In this document: piece after piece, positions 1-11,060 of the stretch
Numbering within the stretch: position 1 is the stretch's first letter
Layout: every line of letters starts with the position of its first letter
Source: Sclerurus mexicanus
Lineage: Eukaryota > Chordata > Aves > Passeriformes > Furnariidae
Assembly: GCA_013396755.1 (NCBI GenBank)
Contig: VWZF01002534.1
Span: forward strand, 621,875-685,874
Length of the DNA: 64,000 nucleotides
Direction of reading: 5' to 3'
Notes under the pieces: model-generated
What the model was told of the DNA's origin: nothing
The model's input: the letters and a program-made list of their open reading frames with translations, nothing else
The model's database searches: none
Made by a program: the position numbers and the translations under genes

Positions 1-3000
1 TTGATTCATATATTTATTCTTCATTATGCTAACAGAAAAATATGCATAAGCATGCTGAAAATTGTGGATTGGTGAGGGCAAAAACTGCTGTGCCCAGAAA
101 AGGAAGCAAGGGCAAAAATAAAATCCCTGAGAACCCAAAGCATGTTAAGCCACAAGGTAATCAGCAAGTAAGTTAGAATTTAATCATGTAAATTAGAATC
201 AAGACTGAAAGGCTAAGACAGTGAGTCTTCCCTGCTGTTTAATTACTGTTTCCTAGTGAAGCTAATAAGGGAAGAATACTTCAGAACAGACTTTTTTGCT
301 TGTCAGAAGTTCTTGCCATCTGAGTTGGGTCATTGCTCAGGTGCCCATTCCGGGCTGTTCCCCTACTCCTAAACTCCCTGCTTAGCAATGCTTCCAGACG
401 TGGTTTTCTTTTCCCTTTGGCAAATTCCCTTTGCCTGTATAAAGGAGAAGGAGACACATCATTGCTGAGTTGGGCCACAGTGAGGTTTCTTGAGAGCTCA
501 TGATTTATAATACACTGCTTTAATACAGACCAGATTGAAAACTTTCCAGTGTCAGGACTCAGACTGCCTGTTAATCACAAAAGATCGAGCACACCTCAAT
601 AAGGAAATTGTTCACCTTCTTTCTGTCATGCTTAGACCAGGTAGCGATCAAATAACAATAAAATGTTACTGATTTAAATGCCCTCTGTCACACTGCAAAG
701 ATGGTGAGGTCCATTCACAGAGCTCGTGGTTCAGCATGTCTGTGCAGTCGGGAAATCACTCACATTCACTGTGTTTCTCTTTTTGGGTAGCCCGGGCCAC
801 TGTTTATCCTGTCCCTTCAGTCTCTGCACTGTGGCAGGGTGAGAGCTGGTGGTGTGTTTCTAAGGTCACCTTCAGGGCCACCAGGGCCAAAAAAATAGCT
901 TTGTCTGACCAGAATATCCTGTCGTTTGTCCCTGTGCTTCCCAGGTGGTGTTGGAAAGCCACAGTAGTCTCCTTGACAGGATTTTTCAGGTGATTTTTTT
1001 GGAGTAAGAGATAAGAATGGAGATATATCTTACGCCTAGGTATCCCAAAACCTCACCTTTTCGTGTATCAGGTAGTATCTGCACTGATTTGTGGCCAAAG
1101 ACACTGAGAGAAAATTTGAGATAATGAAAAGAAGAAATGTTGGAGCTTTTGTGAATCTAATGAATATATATCAGCAGCTGAGTTTACATTAGCATTGACA
1201 CTTCTGTTTTCACTGGTGAGGCTGTAATGGTATGGTTAGAGAGAAGTGCTACAGCTGCAGTGTTTGTGTTTTTGCAGTAATTAGATTTTGCTGTTTATTA
1301 ATGTTTTCCTACATGCAAACAGTTTCTTTTTGATATCTTGCAAATATCTTCATCTGAAAGCTTGATTTTCTAGAGCTGTGATAATGTTTTTCATGCAAAT
1401 ACTCAGTTCATTAATTGACTCACACAAATATTAGATATTTCTGTGCTGGTTCAGAAGGTTTTTCCCCAAAGTTGATGTTTGCAAGTATTTATGTATCACC
1501 GTCCACTTGCGCAAGTCGAAGGGGCCTGTGGGATCCTGTATGTGGCTTTACAAAAGATAACTTCTGAGACTGGTACTGTCAATGATTTGCTGTTACTAAT
1601 AATTAAAAAAGAAAAAGGATGTATATGATAATTAAATTTTCAGTTAAATAATGCTTAGTTTTCCTCTGATGACAATACCATACTCAGTAACATGTCTTGT
1701 AATGTAATATCCAACATAAGATAGGTTCGTTCCCCAGTTAAAGTGTAAAATAAAAGGTGTTACATATTGGCAGTATTTTCTCCACTAAATTAAATTGCAT
1801 ATTTGTTAAATTTATTGTAATAGTTACTTGTCTTTCTAGTTCATCATGACAATACTTAATTTTATTTTTTTCAAAGTTGCCCTGAAATCATTCCAAGATG
1901 TCTCTACTGTGAAAAATGAACACTGTGCCAGTGAGATTGGTCCTGTTTCAGATGGAGTAGAAACAGCAGCTCCCAGAGAACACGAAACAGAAGCAACTTG
2001 GGAAAGGGATTCTCGACATGAGGGACAAATAACTCACAAACAGACTGGTCTTGCTTGTTCTCAGTAGTTGCAACTGACCTGTCAAAGTGTGGAACTACCT
2101 CCAGTAAGAAAGATAGAAAAGGTGCTGTTTGAAAGCTGTTGAAGCCTTTCTCTGCTCATATTTCTTGTTGCAATTTCTACTACGTAGCCTAAATACCGTT
2201 GCCAAAGTGTGAAGATCATAGGGAACCTTCACCTGCTTTATTTATATACTTGTAATAACAGAATGAGAAAAAAATAGAGAATTTCAGAGTAATTACTCAC
2301 AGAATTGCAGGCTGACCTGAGGCAAATTTATGCCTCAGCAGCTCTACAGCACTGAGAGCTGCAAGAACTTCAGATGGTTTATGCTTTACTGAGATGAGCA
2401 CATGAAAAGCAATAATTTTTCTATGCAAGGAACATTTACTAAATCCCCTTGCGACATACACTTTAGTTTCTGATAGAATTCATATGCTAAAATACAGTTT
2501 TGTGAAGAAGCGTTTTTGTGAAAAACACATGGACAGGAATTACCAGTTCAGTGACAGAAACCTCGTTCAGGTTTGTAGTGTTTGGCAAACATTGAGAAGT
2601 CAGAGTGCTTGAATTCATCAAAATTCCTCATTGGTTTTGTCTTTCCATGGCAGTGGTGTTAATTGAGTGCTTATAAACAGACATATTTATTGGTTTGTGT
2701 CTGCTACCATAATGGTAAAGTTTTAGTGAGTTAATTTTTTCTTAGCAATGACAGCACTTAATAATACTTTTGCCCATGCTAATTGATTAAATAATATTGT
2801 TGACATTATTCTTGTGTTGTTTCCAGTGGTGTTATAAAATCTAAGCAGCAGAGTTGTTTAAATTATTCGGTGAGTTTTACGAAGATTTACTGTTCATTTA
2901 ATAGTTGGTAATAACAAAGCTGACTCATTCTGTGCCCATACGAGAATCAGACTGCATAAAGTGGAATATGAATGCAGTAATAAAAGATATATTTATCTCT

Positions 3001-3565
3001 GAACTTGGAAAAGGATTTTTTCAGTAGTTAGAAGCTAGAAATGTGTCCTTTTGGAAGTCAAGAAGGAACACTCTGACCTCTTCAGGAGTCATTCCTAGTG
3101 CTGTCGTGCTTTTTACCAGCAAACAGTAATTGTTTTTCATGATTAAAAATTTGCATAAGTATGCAAATGCAAATATTTTCATCATTGTTCAGGTTGGTAT
3201 TTTACAAAATATTTTAATGTAATTATATCATTCATATATTTTAGACCAGTATGCATGTATTAATATCTTTTGAAGCAATACATATTCTGAACAGATGTCC
3301 ATTTTAAAATATTTTAATTTAGTAATTGTGGAGGAGTTGTTGAATATACAGGAATTATTCATGTCATGAAACAGATAATGCTGAAGTATTCTGTAGTATT
3401 CTCTGACTGTTCTCAGGCAATTCAGTTATTTGGGAAAGAAGAGGAAGCAGCATTTGGAGTTTCCTCTGCAAGCTGAAGCTATGCTTTAAATAGGTAATGC
3501 ATGAGGAAATTTAGTTCTGCACAGACCCACCAGAGGAAAGCAGAGAAAGAATAAAAACAGGCTTT
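1..3565. other. AT-rich non-coding stretch, one weak exon candidate
   Basis: No gene recognised. The sequence is AT-rich with many short A/T runs and no repeat family I can name. The one segment that looks different is about 1840-2067 on the + strand. It follows a pyrimidine tract ending in TAG and stays open for 76 codons to a TAG stop, with a Glu/Thr/Ser-rich reading. No poly(A) signal follows closely and no family is recognised, so it is not called as a gene. Confidence 0.5.
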
Positions 3566-3664
3566 GGATACATTATTTTTCACTAATCAGGCTCCATTGG
3601 ATACGTTATTTTTCACTAATCAGGCTCCATTGGATACATTATTTTTTACTAATCAGGCTCCATA
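3566..3664. repeat. 33-bp tandem repeat, three copies
   Basis: Three head-to-tail copies of a 33-bp unit beginning GGATACATTATTTTTCACTA lie at 3566-3598, 3599-3631 and 3632-3664. Copies 1 and 2 differ at one base in the first half (ATTA versus GTTA); copy 3 has a T for C in the TTTTTCAC stretch and diverges at its last bases. The near-identity indicates recent local duplication. The array sits immediately left of a CpG-rich block. Confidence 0.9.
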
Positions 3665-3777
3665 ACATAACCGAGACTTGACACAGAATAACTTGAGCGC
3701 TGCTAATGCGTGGCATAGGACGCTGCAGACACAAGTATGTCTCGATGTGTGGATTGAAATAAATGATGTGAAATTTG

Positions 3778-3930
3778 GGAAGAGCCGTCCCCGGAGGGTG
3801 CCGGAGCCCGCCGGGGTTACCGGGGCGCAGTGCCCGGCGCGGCCCGCAGGGGGCGGTGCGGGGTCACCCGCTGTGTCCGCGGCGAAAAACGGCAAAAACC
3901 GGCAAAAAATGGGCAAAACCAGCAAACCCA
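3778..3930. promoter_or_regulatory. CpG-rich block with CTCF-like motif
   Basis: An abrupt switch from AT-rich DNA to about 130 bases with roughly 17 CpG dinucleotides. It contains CCCGCAGGGGGCGGTG at 3843-3858, which resembles the CTCF core consensus. It is followed at 3880-3928 by four degenerate 10-12 bp repeats of the type CGGCAAAAAC. No first exon or open frame of recognisable protein starts here, so a regulatory or insulator role is inferred only. The block lies just upstream of a CR1 fragment and could instead be part of an inserted GC-rich element. Confidence 0.35.
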
Positions 3931-4048
3931 GCTCGTTGTGCCTCCCCAGTCCTCCTGTCACTGCCGAGCGCGGTCACCCCTGCCAGGGAAGAGGGTGGGA
4001 CGCAGCACCCGGCTTCTTGGAGGGCAGCGGAGGTGGGGAAGGGAGGGA

Positions 4049-4330
4049 CAGGCGCTGCTCTGTGCTCGGGGTGAGCAGGGACAGCACCCGGGGGATGGTC
4101 GGGAGCTGTGTCAGGGCAGGGTTAGGTGGGACCTCGGGGCCAGGTTTGGGTGCTGGGCACTGCCCAGGCTCCCCGGGGCAGTGGGCACGGCCCCGAGGCT
4201 GCCGGAGCTCCGGGAGGGTGTGGATGATGCTCTGGGGCACAAGGTGTGAGTCCTGGTCCTGTGTAGGGTTGGTCTTGATGATCCTTGTGGGTCCCTTCCA
4301 GCTCAGCATATGCCGGGATTGTGTGAGCCT
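4049..4330 (+). mobile_element. CR1 LINE 3' end, sense orientation
   Basis: The stretch follows the well-known avian CR1 3' end: the last part of the ORF2 reading, then the line containing GATGATCCTTGTGGGTCCCT at about 4275-4295, then TTCCAGCTCAGCATATGCCG. Typical CR1 copies have this order ending in a short ATTCTATGA-type tail, here decayed to GGGATTGTGTGA. It is 5'-truncated, as most CR1 copies are, and contains no intact reverse transcriptase. The exact left border is uncertain and may extend to about 3960. Open frames over this interval are remnants or chance. Confidence 0.8.
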
Positions 4331-4335
4331 GGCTG

Positions 4336-7300
4336 GGATGGGATGGGGCTGACCTGTGGCTCCCGGAATGGGAATTTGTTCCTGGTGGGGTTGGACAGCT
4401 GGTCCCTCCGTGTTCATGGTGATGCCTCTTCATCCCTGCACGTGCCTTTGCTGTGCTTGCCTTCAGGTCTCCTTTACTGGGCTGAGTCGGCTTGAGGAAA
4501 GGGCACCGGTGCAAGGGAGGTGCAGTTATCATGCAATTAATCTACACTAGAGTCCTGTTAATGTATTTTCTGTTCCCAATAATCATTTTAGCATATCAGT
4601 AAAGTTACTATTTATTGATAATTTCAGCTGCTTACTTAAGAAATCCTACCAGTTTAGGGCTTTTAACAAGCAACAGACTTGTTAGACAAATTTAAAACGT
4701 CCTTTAAGGTGAGGTGAAGTGTGCCCCCAGGCCATGAGGGGCGATGTGCCCTTCGATAAAGGGTGTGCTTGTCAGAGCCAGCAGATTTCTCTTCTGTGTT
4801 CTCCAAGTGAAGTGTTGACACAACAGTGTGGAAACGGTGCACAGTCAGCATCACCACAACACTGGGTCTTTTCATGCTGTGCTGTAAGATTGTACCAGGA
4901 GATGGTCTTTACTCATTGTCTAAACATTATTCTGGTAGAGTAGATGAGGAAATGGTGGATTTCCAGCTGATTTCCATTTTTGTGAGCATTCCAAGAAATT
5001 TTCTTGAACTGTCATCGTAACGTTCCTGCCATCCTCTCCTTTGTATCCAAACTAATCTTTTTTCTGTCTTTCAAATCTCTTTGCTGATTACCAAGTCTGG
5101 ATTAGGCAAACATGTCTGCTGTCTGTCGGCACATCCACTGAGGATCTTTGCCATGATTACTTTTTTGTTAGTTACACAAATTTACTTATTTAACAATCTC
5201 AGAACTATACTGCAAAGATAACTGACAAAAAATTAACAGATGGGAACGTAATTGTTGTTGTGAGGAAGCCTCACTGTCTCTCAGCTATAGCTATGTTGTC
5301 TCCGTTGTACAGAGGAGAAAGATGATACACAGAAGAAAATTAATCTCTGATTTAACCCTTTTGCCTTCAGGAGCAGTGAAGCCCACTGATGATAAAGTAT
5401 TGCTGCTGCTTATTACTGGTCTAATCTCACTGAACTAGAAATAGAAACCTGGGGTGTTGCAGCATGCAGTGATTAAGTTACATTAGCAGAAGGCAGTGAG
5501 CAAACAGCCAAGGACCTAAAGACATAAAGCCAATGCAGTTAATCACTTCCAGAGACACTAAAATCAGAATATTAAAGCTGAAATAACATTTTTAATTTCT
5601 AAAAGGTCAGTGCTTAAGATGATATGAAGGCACTGTGGCAGCATGACTAACAGCTATGGGCATGAGTGTGGAGCATCCCATAAGGAGGGAATGCAGAATG
5701 TTTCATCTGATGGCAATTGGAAGGTTCATAAAGGAGATACAGACTCCATGGTCTTTAGACCTCTCTGAAGCAGGAAGAGTAAAATGAATAACAATGTCCT
5801 TTCACAGAAATAGAGGCCCTTTTTGCGGTGTTTCCCCCTGAATGCAGGCTCCCTCCATGTGGTCCCTAATGGATGACTGAATTAGGGCTGCTGTGTTATA
5901 TGTGGCTCTAACAGTAACTTCCACTCACACAGGCTGAACATCTAGTTTTTGTTTTGTTTAAGAAACTGAACGTCCATTTGAAAGCAATTTACATTTATAC
6001 AGTTTGTCTTCAGGCAAACATCATTCCCTGTTGTTGAGCTTTTAAACAGCCCAGCTATTGTTTGAAGTTGGTCACAGAAACAGCTGGGCTCTGTCTGGGT
6101 TGGGGGCTGTGAGTGCTACAAAGTGGTAAAGCATTTTTGGGCAGTTTGGGTTCAATCTGTTTTCACTTTGAACTGACACTTGACAGTGAAGAATTTAGTT
6201 TCCTTCTCCTTTGGTAGTTGACTGAGTTACCTCTGTAAACGATTTTGTTTATTTTTTGCTTTGGGTTTTTTTATCTCTGCCCTGTCCACATGACAACATT
6301 TGCAGCTAATGGGAGGGATGCAAAGGAGTGACATTGCTGATTGCTTTGATAAGAAAGAGCCTTGTCTTTATTACCAATTAATTAAATGGTAGGTAGCAGC
6401 TAATGTTGGTTATAATTAAGCCTGGAACTGCCATCCTTTTTCTGGAAGAACTTTATGCTGAGAGAATTAAACTCCCATCCCTTTAAGGCAAAAGTGGTAT
6501 TTCATTTTTCTGTTATGGTAACTCATCAGCTGTTCCACTGCGAAGTGAAAGTTATAAAACTGTTTATAGTTGGTATTTTCCAATCCCATTTTAAATGTCC
6601 TGCTGTTTGAACTGAGTCATTTATCCCTTCAGCATTTAGCGTTACCGACTGTGAATTGAAATAGTTTAATTTTACATGAGCTGTACCCTCCAGGCCATGC
6701 CCTCTCTCACAAAACTTATGCTGGAGTTTTACTTCAGTAAAAATCGTGTGATAATAAATGTCGTAATAGTGTTAAGGTATTACTTTGCTCCATCTTTGCA
6801 TAGGGGTAAGTTTAGAGTAAATTCCCTTCAGTGAATTCATCCTAAATAGATGCAAAGTGAGACAGAGTTCTCTTCCTTTTGGGGCCAAACTTCCAAAAAT
6901 TGCCTGCCCCTTAAGAACAGGCAACGTATCTGCACCTTGGGTGCAAAAAGCTTTAATTCTGCTCCTCTTGCACTGCCTAAGGAATGCCAGGAGCGTTTGA
7001 GGGTGCTGCCAGCTCCATCCCCCTGGACCTGCTCTTCGTGCTGGGCTTGCCCCCGGCCTGGCAGATGCCGGGGGGCTGCGGGAGGTCAGGGGGGCAGCCC
7101 CCCGACCCTGATGCGGGGTTTTCTCTTTCTGCGGAGCAGCTGATTGAGCGCAGACAATGCGCTGCTTGGTGATGAAGACTGACAGTTTGTAGGGGACGAG
7201 TCAAAGGTCTCTGATGAGAAGATCCATCCAGATAATTGCTGTAATTGCACCCTGAGGATGCAGCTCCAGCACAAAGCGTCAGGCAGCGACTCTGTTGGTA

Positions 7301-8384
7301 AAGACACACTTGGCAGTGAACTTCATCCTGTGCTTCAGATCAGGAAAGTTCCTTCATGAGATACAAATGGAGAAAGCTCTCTTGAGTTTTTTCTTAATCC
7401 AGCCATGTTTTCTTCTGTTGTCAGAGGAACGGGAAATAGCCCCGTTCTGAAACAGAGAAGTAATTGTGATTGAAACATAAAATTGCCATTTAGTGTTAAA
7501 TCCTTTGATGAATACACAAGCTGTTGTTACTTCACAACAAATATCAATAAGCAGCATGAATGAATGAATGAATATACATAATTCATAATATTTAACTTGA
7601 AAGTGCATCTTTTTCTTACAGTGATTGATTAATTTCTCTTTTGTTTGTCCAGTGACTTCTTTACAATTTAATACAAAAAGCTTTTCTGATGGAGAGTGAA
7701 CAGTAACAGGCAGGACACAAGCAGCAGGCCTGCTGCAAAATTAGCTCTTTATTCCACCCCTTCCCAAGGCCCAGAAATCAGCAATGCAAAACTATCAGGA
7801 TGAGAATTCATAGTGGGGAACGAGAAGCAACGAAAGGGCATCAAATTTCTCAGAGTATCAGTAGTTGCTTTTAAATTAAATTTTTTATGACTATGCATTT
7901 CGAAAGAAATTGTAAACAGTATTGATCACTAACAGCAGCCTGTTCCTTGCAGTGTAGACTTTTTCTGTTCCAAACTTACATTCATGCCTTACTAAAGGTA
8001 CAAAAATAAGGACATCATTTTATGTTTCTTTGTAATGTAACAAAACCAAGCCTGTCTGATGCTTCTTACTGAGCAGGACTAAAATCCTAAAGCTTTGTGG
8101 TCGTGTTGCCAAATGAAAACTGGGGAAATAAGTGACACCGTTATCAATCAGTCAGTCCTTGGTACTAATGATTGAATTACATAAGAATAAGAAACGTCAA
8201 ACAGAGGCTATGCTCAGGAAGAAGGAGTTGAAATGGTAGGAACTAACTCAAATACGAAGATTAGGTTGTGGTTTTTGACCTCAAACTGTGTTTGAATGTT
8301 GTGTATCCCACAGAACACTCCCTATTTCAATAGACTGTTTCTTTCCCCGTAGGGGAATTTTTCTTCTCTCTTTTTCTTCACCAG
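4336..8384. other. Non-coding stretch, probably intronic or upstream of the + strand gene
   Basis: No gene recognised. A candidate splice acceptor at about 5370 (CCCTTTTGCCTTCAG) is followed by one frame that stays open for about 20 codons, but no good donor follows. At 7557-7574 there is a short (TGAA)n microsatellite. The rest shows nothing I can name. Confidence 0.4.
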
Positions 8385-8492
8385 AGACCCAAGGGATTTG
8401 AAGCAAGATGTTTGGTTTTGAAAGAAGCTAAAGCGTTTGTTTCCTGTCCAGACTACATAAAGGATCGGGATTCCCCAGCCGTAGTGGGGAAG
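8385..8492 (+). CDS. Probable internal coding exon of an unidentified gene
   Basis: A 108-base exon (36 codons, phase 0 at both ends). It is bounded on the left by a strong pyrimidine tract ending TTTTTCTTCACCAG and on the right by the near-consensus donor AAG|GTGAGT. Only one of the three frames is open across it; the other two hit stops within it. The reading begins RPKGFEARCLVLKEAKAFVS and ends SPAVVGK; it is hydrophilic with a Cys-Pro-Asp-Tyr patch and looks like folded-protein sequence. I do not recognise the family. It lies on the same strand as the terminal exon at 17351-17501 and is probably part of the same gene, but its phase-0 end does not join directly to that exon (which needs two bases carried over), so at least one exon between them is required. 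Alternative: a chance open stretch between good splice-like sites. Confidence 0.5.
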
Positions 8493-8496
8493 GTGA

Positions 8497-10106
8497 GTGA
8501 GCATCCAGCATCACAGCTGACCCTGTTTATTAACAGACATTTTCATTCACCTCTCAGGCTGTGTGTGTCCCGTATCGGTTCCCTATCGGTTACCAGAGGC
8601 TGACAGGTGAAGAAGGGCAGGGTCACCAGCTCTGAACAAAGGCTGGTTCCTCTCCGATGCTCTCTGGGGCTGGTTTGCATGTTGGGGCATGTTTGTTTGC
8701 ACCAACGCTTGCACAAAGGCAAGGGGAGAACAACATTTTCTGGAAACCGCTTTAGTCTTTTTTAATCTGTGTTATTTCCTCCTTCCTGGATTTTTCTGTA
8801 CCAACTCCAAGTGAATGTGATAGGGAAGACAAATACCTGTCTCTAAACCACATGCCAGAGTAGGTATTATAATAATAAAACCTTGCTCTCCAGTCACAAG
8901 TTATTCAGTCAGGTTTCTTTTGTATTCAGTGGAATTGCTGAGACTTTCCACACTGATAAAGGTTGTGGTATCATAAACTTGTCTTTACTGTTCTGAAATA
9001 AGTAGGTAGTAACATAGTCATATGAAAAATTGTGCCAACATAGATTAGTACATTTATAATTCGATGAGTATTTGTTTATAGGCTTCAGAGCAAATTGTTT
9101 ATAGGCTTCAGACTCCATTTAGTACAGTAGAATATGCATGCAATCTGTAAAATGCAATGATTGCCTGCTTACTTTGGTTGAAATTCCTTTGAAATAATGA
9201 ACATATAGTTGAGAATAGAAGTTTACATTTTTTTAGTTAGGTCAATAACAGAGCTACAGTCTGGTATTATGGTTGATTGGTTTATTTGTGCCCACCACAG
9301 ATCTTGGTATTTAGTTCTGATTCATTCAGTTCCTTTAATTCACATGTACTCTTGAAAGCCTGTCTGAAGGCTCCTGCTCGTGGGAAACTAACAGGCTAAC
9401 ACCAAACATATCTGTTACTACCAAAAGCTATTTGATAAGAGACTTGGGAAAAAATTCTTCTTAAAAGCCAGCATAAGAGAACTGCAAAAACCAGAGTTCT
9501 TGAGACAACTGCTGCACAGGAGCTCTGGCAGCTATTTTTGCTGGGAGTGCTTTGGGTGGAAGACAAACATGGTCAAATTAGCTAAAATGCTGGAAGTTCA
9601 GTCAAGGATACTGCCTTAAATAGTTCACCCAGAAAGGACAAAGCTTTCTTAGGGCAGCCCCTTCAGAATTCCAACTGCAGTTACAATTTTTAATAAGTAA
9701 ATATCAAATATAGTAGTTTTACTGTGATTTGGTTTTACGGCACATCATTGGAATGTTCCAAGGTCAAATTCAGCCGTCCTAACTGTGGAATACTCACCAG
9801 CAAAAATATATATCTGAGAGCAGACCTCGATTAATATCGTTGTTTTCCTATGCTAGGTTGTATTTTTTTGCTATTCATGGCAATAGGTCACATAGCTGGA
9901 GAAAAAAAGGATGATAACAAGATGCTAAAATTTAAAGGAAAATGTGTTCATTATTGGCCTTTGACTGTGCAATGGTTTTTACTTCTTGCCAAATATCTGC
10001 TATTTGACCTTCTCTGGGCTATGATAATATTGACCTAAAGAGCACAAGTGATCATCTTTCAATGTAGGAATAAATTCAGTATTTTCTCATAAGTATTTTT
10101 CAAGGG
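8497..10106. other. Non-coding stretch, probable intron
   Basis: Apart from the short direct repeat at 9072-9112, nothing recognisable. The interval is AT-rich. It would be intronic if the exon at 8385-8492 and the terminal exon at 17351 belong to one gene. Confidence 0.4.
9072..9112. repeat. Short direct repeat, 18 bp twice
   Basis: TTGTTTATAGGCTTCAGA occurs at 9072-9089 and again at 9095-9112, separated by five bases. It is a small recent local duplication with no further structure. Confidence 0.85.
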
Positions 10107-11060
10107 CCACAGAATAACAGGTTGGGAAGGACCTCAAGGATCATCTGGTCCAATCTTCCTAGGCAAAAGCAGCCTTGACAAGATGTCCAGCTCAATTTTA
10201 AAGTGTCCAACCTTGGGGGATCCATCACTTCCCTGGGGAGATTGTTCCAGTGGCTAATTGTTCTCACTGTGGAAAATTTCCCTCCTGTGTCAAAGCAGAA
10301 TCTCCCCATTACCACTTGTCTTTTCCATGTGACTCCGTGTAAAGAGGGAGTTTCCATCTTCTTTGTAGCCACCCTTTAAACACTGAACGTGGTGGTGAGG
10401 TCTCCCTGACCCTTCTTTTCTCAAGGCTGAACAAACCCAGTACTCTCAGCCTTTCCTCACCTGGCAACTTCCCAGCTCTTTGATCATCTTTGTGGNGCTA
10501 ATTGTTCTCACTGTGGAAAATTTCCCTCCTGTGTCAAAGCAGAATCTCCCCATTACCACTTGTCTTTTCCATGTGACTCCGTGTAAAGAGGGAGTTTCCA
10601 TCTTCTTTGTAGCCACCCTTTAAACACTGAACGTGGTGGTGAGGTCTCCCTGACCCTTCTTTTCTCAAGGCTGAACAAACCCAGTACTCTCAGCCTTTCC
10701 TCACCTGGCAACTTCCCAGCTCTTTGATCATCTTTGTGGCCCTTCTCTGGACCCTCTTCAGCTTTTCCACATCTTTTTTTGCGTAGCAGGGATCACAACT
10801 GAACACAGTATTCCAGATGAGGCCTGACAAGTGCTGAATTGAGTGGGGTAATGGTCTCTTTGTCTCTGCTGGTGATGCCCTTATTGATGCAGCTCAGCAT
10901 CCCATTGTGTCTCTGCCATGGCAGCTCCCTGGTCACTCATACGGAGCTTGTTGGCCACCAGGACCCCCATGGCCCTTTTTCACAGAGCTGCTCCCCCGTC
11001 AAGTAGATCTGGACCCCAATGCATCAATTTCTCTGTATCAGGGAAGCTTCAGTGTTTTGG
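10107..11060 (-). mobile_element. CR1 LINE fragment, antisense, with an internal exact duplication
   Basis: Read on the minus strand this is the 3' end of an avian CR1. The + strand starts with the reverse complement of the terminal motif (CACAGAATAACAGGTTGGGA, then AGGACCTCAAGGATCATC). It continues through the reverse of the ORF2 end, where the minus-strand reading contains the familiar HWNNLPREV motif near 10205-10245. The reading is broken and the element is 5'-truncated, so it is a dead copy. It also contains an exact 243-base duplication either side of a single N. The end near 11060 is approximate: the TTGGCCACCAGGACCCCCAT stretch near 10950-10970 is still CR1-like. The element would lie in an intron of the + strand gene. 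Confidence 0.85.
10253..10739. repeat. Exact 243-bp direct duplication around a single N
   Basis: Bases 10253-10495 and 10497-10739 are identical as far as I can read (both begin GCTAATTGTTCTCACTGTGG and end CATCTTTGTGG), joined by one N at 10496. An exact, N-separated copy is the signature of two contig ends that overlap but were scaffolded instead of merged. The true CR1 length here is therefore probably about 244 bases shorter. Confidence 0.9.

Noticed and set aside
3678..4532. Several overlapping open frames of 100-224 codons on both strands
   Set aside because: They fall in the CpG-rich block and the CR1 end, overlap each other in all frames, and show no protein family.
10100..10372. 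90-codon minus-strand frame with HWNNLPREV
   Set aside because: This is the decayed end of the CR1 ORF2 and not a host gene; it is covered under the mobile element.
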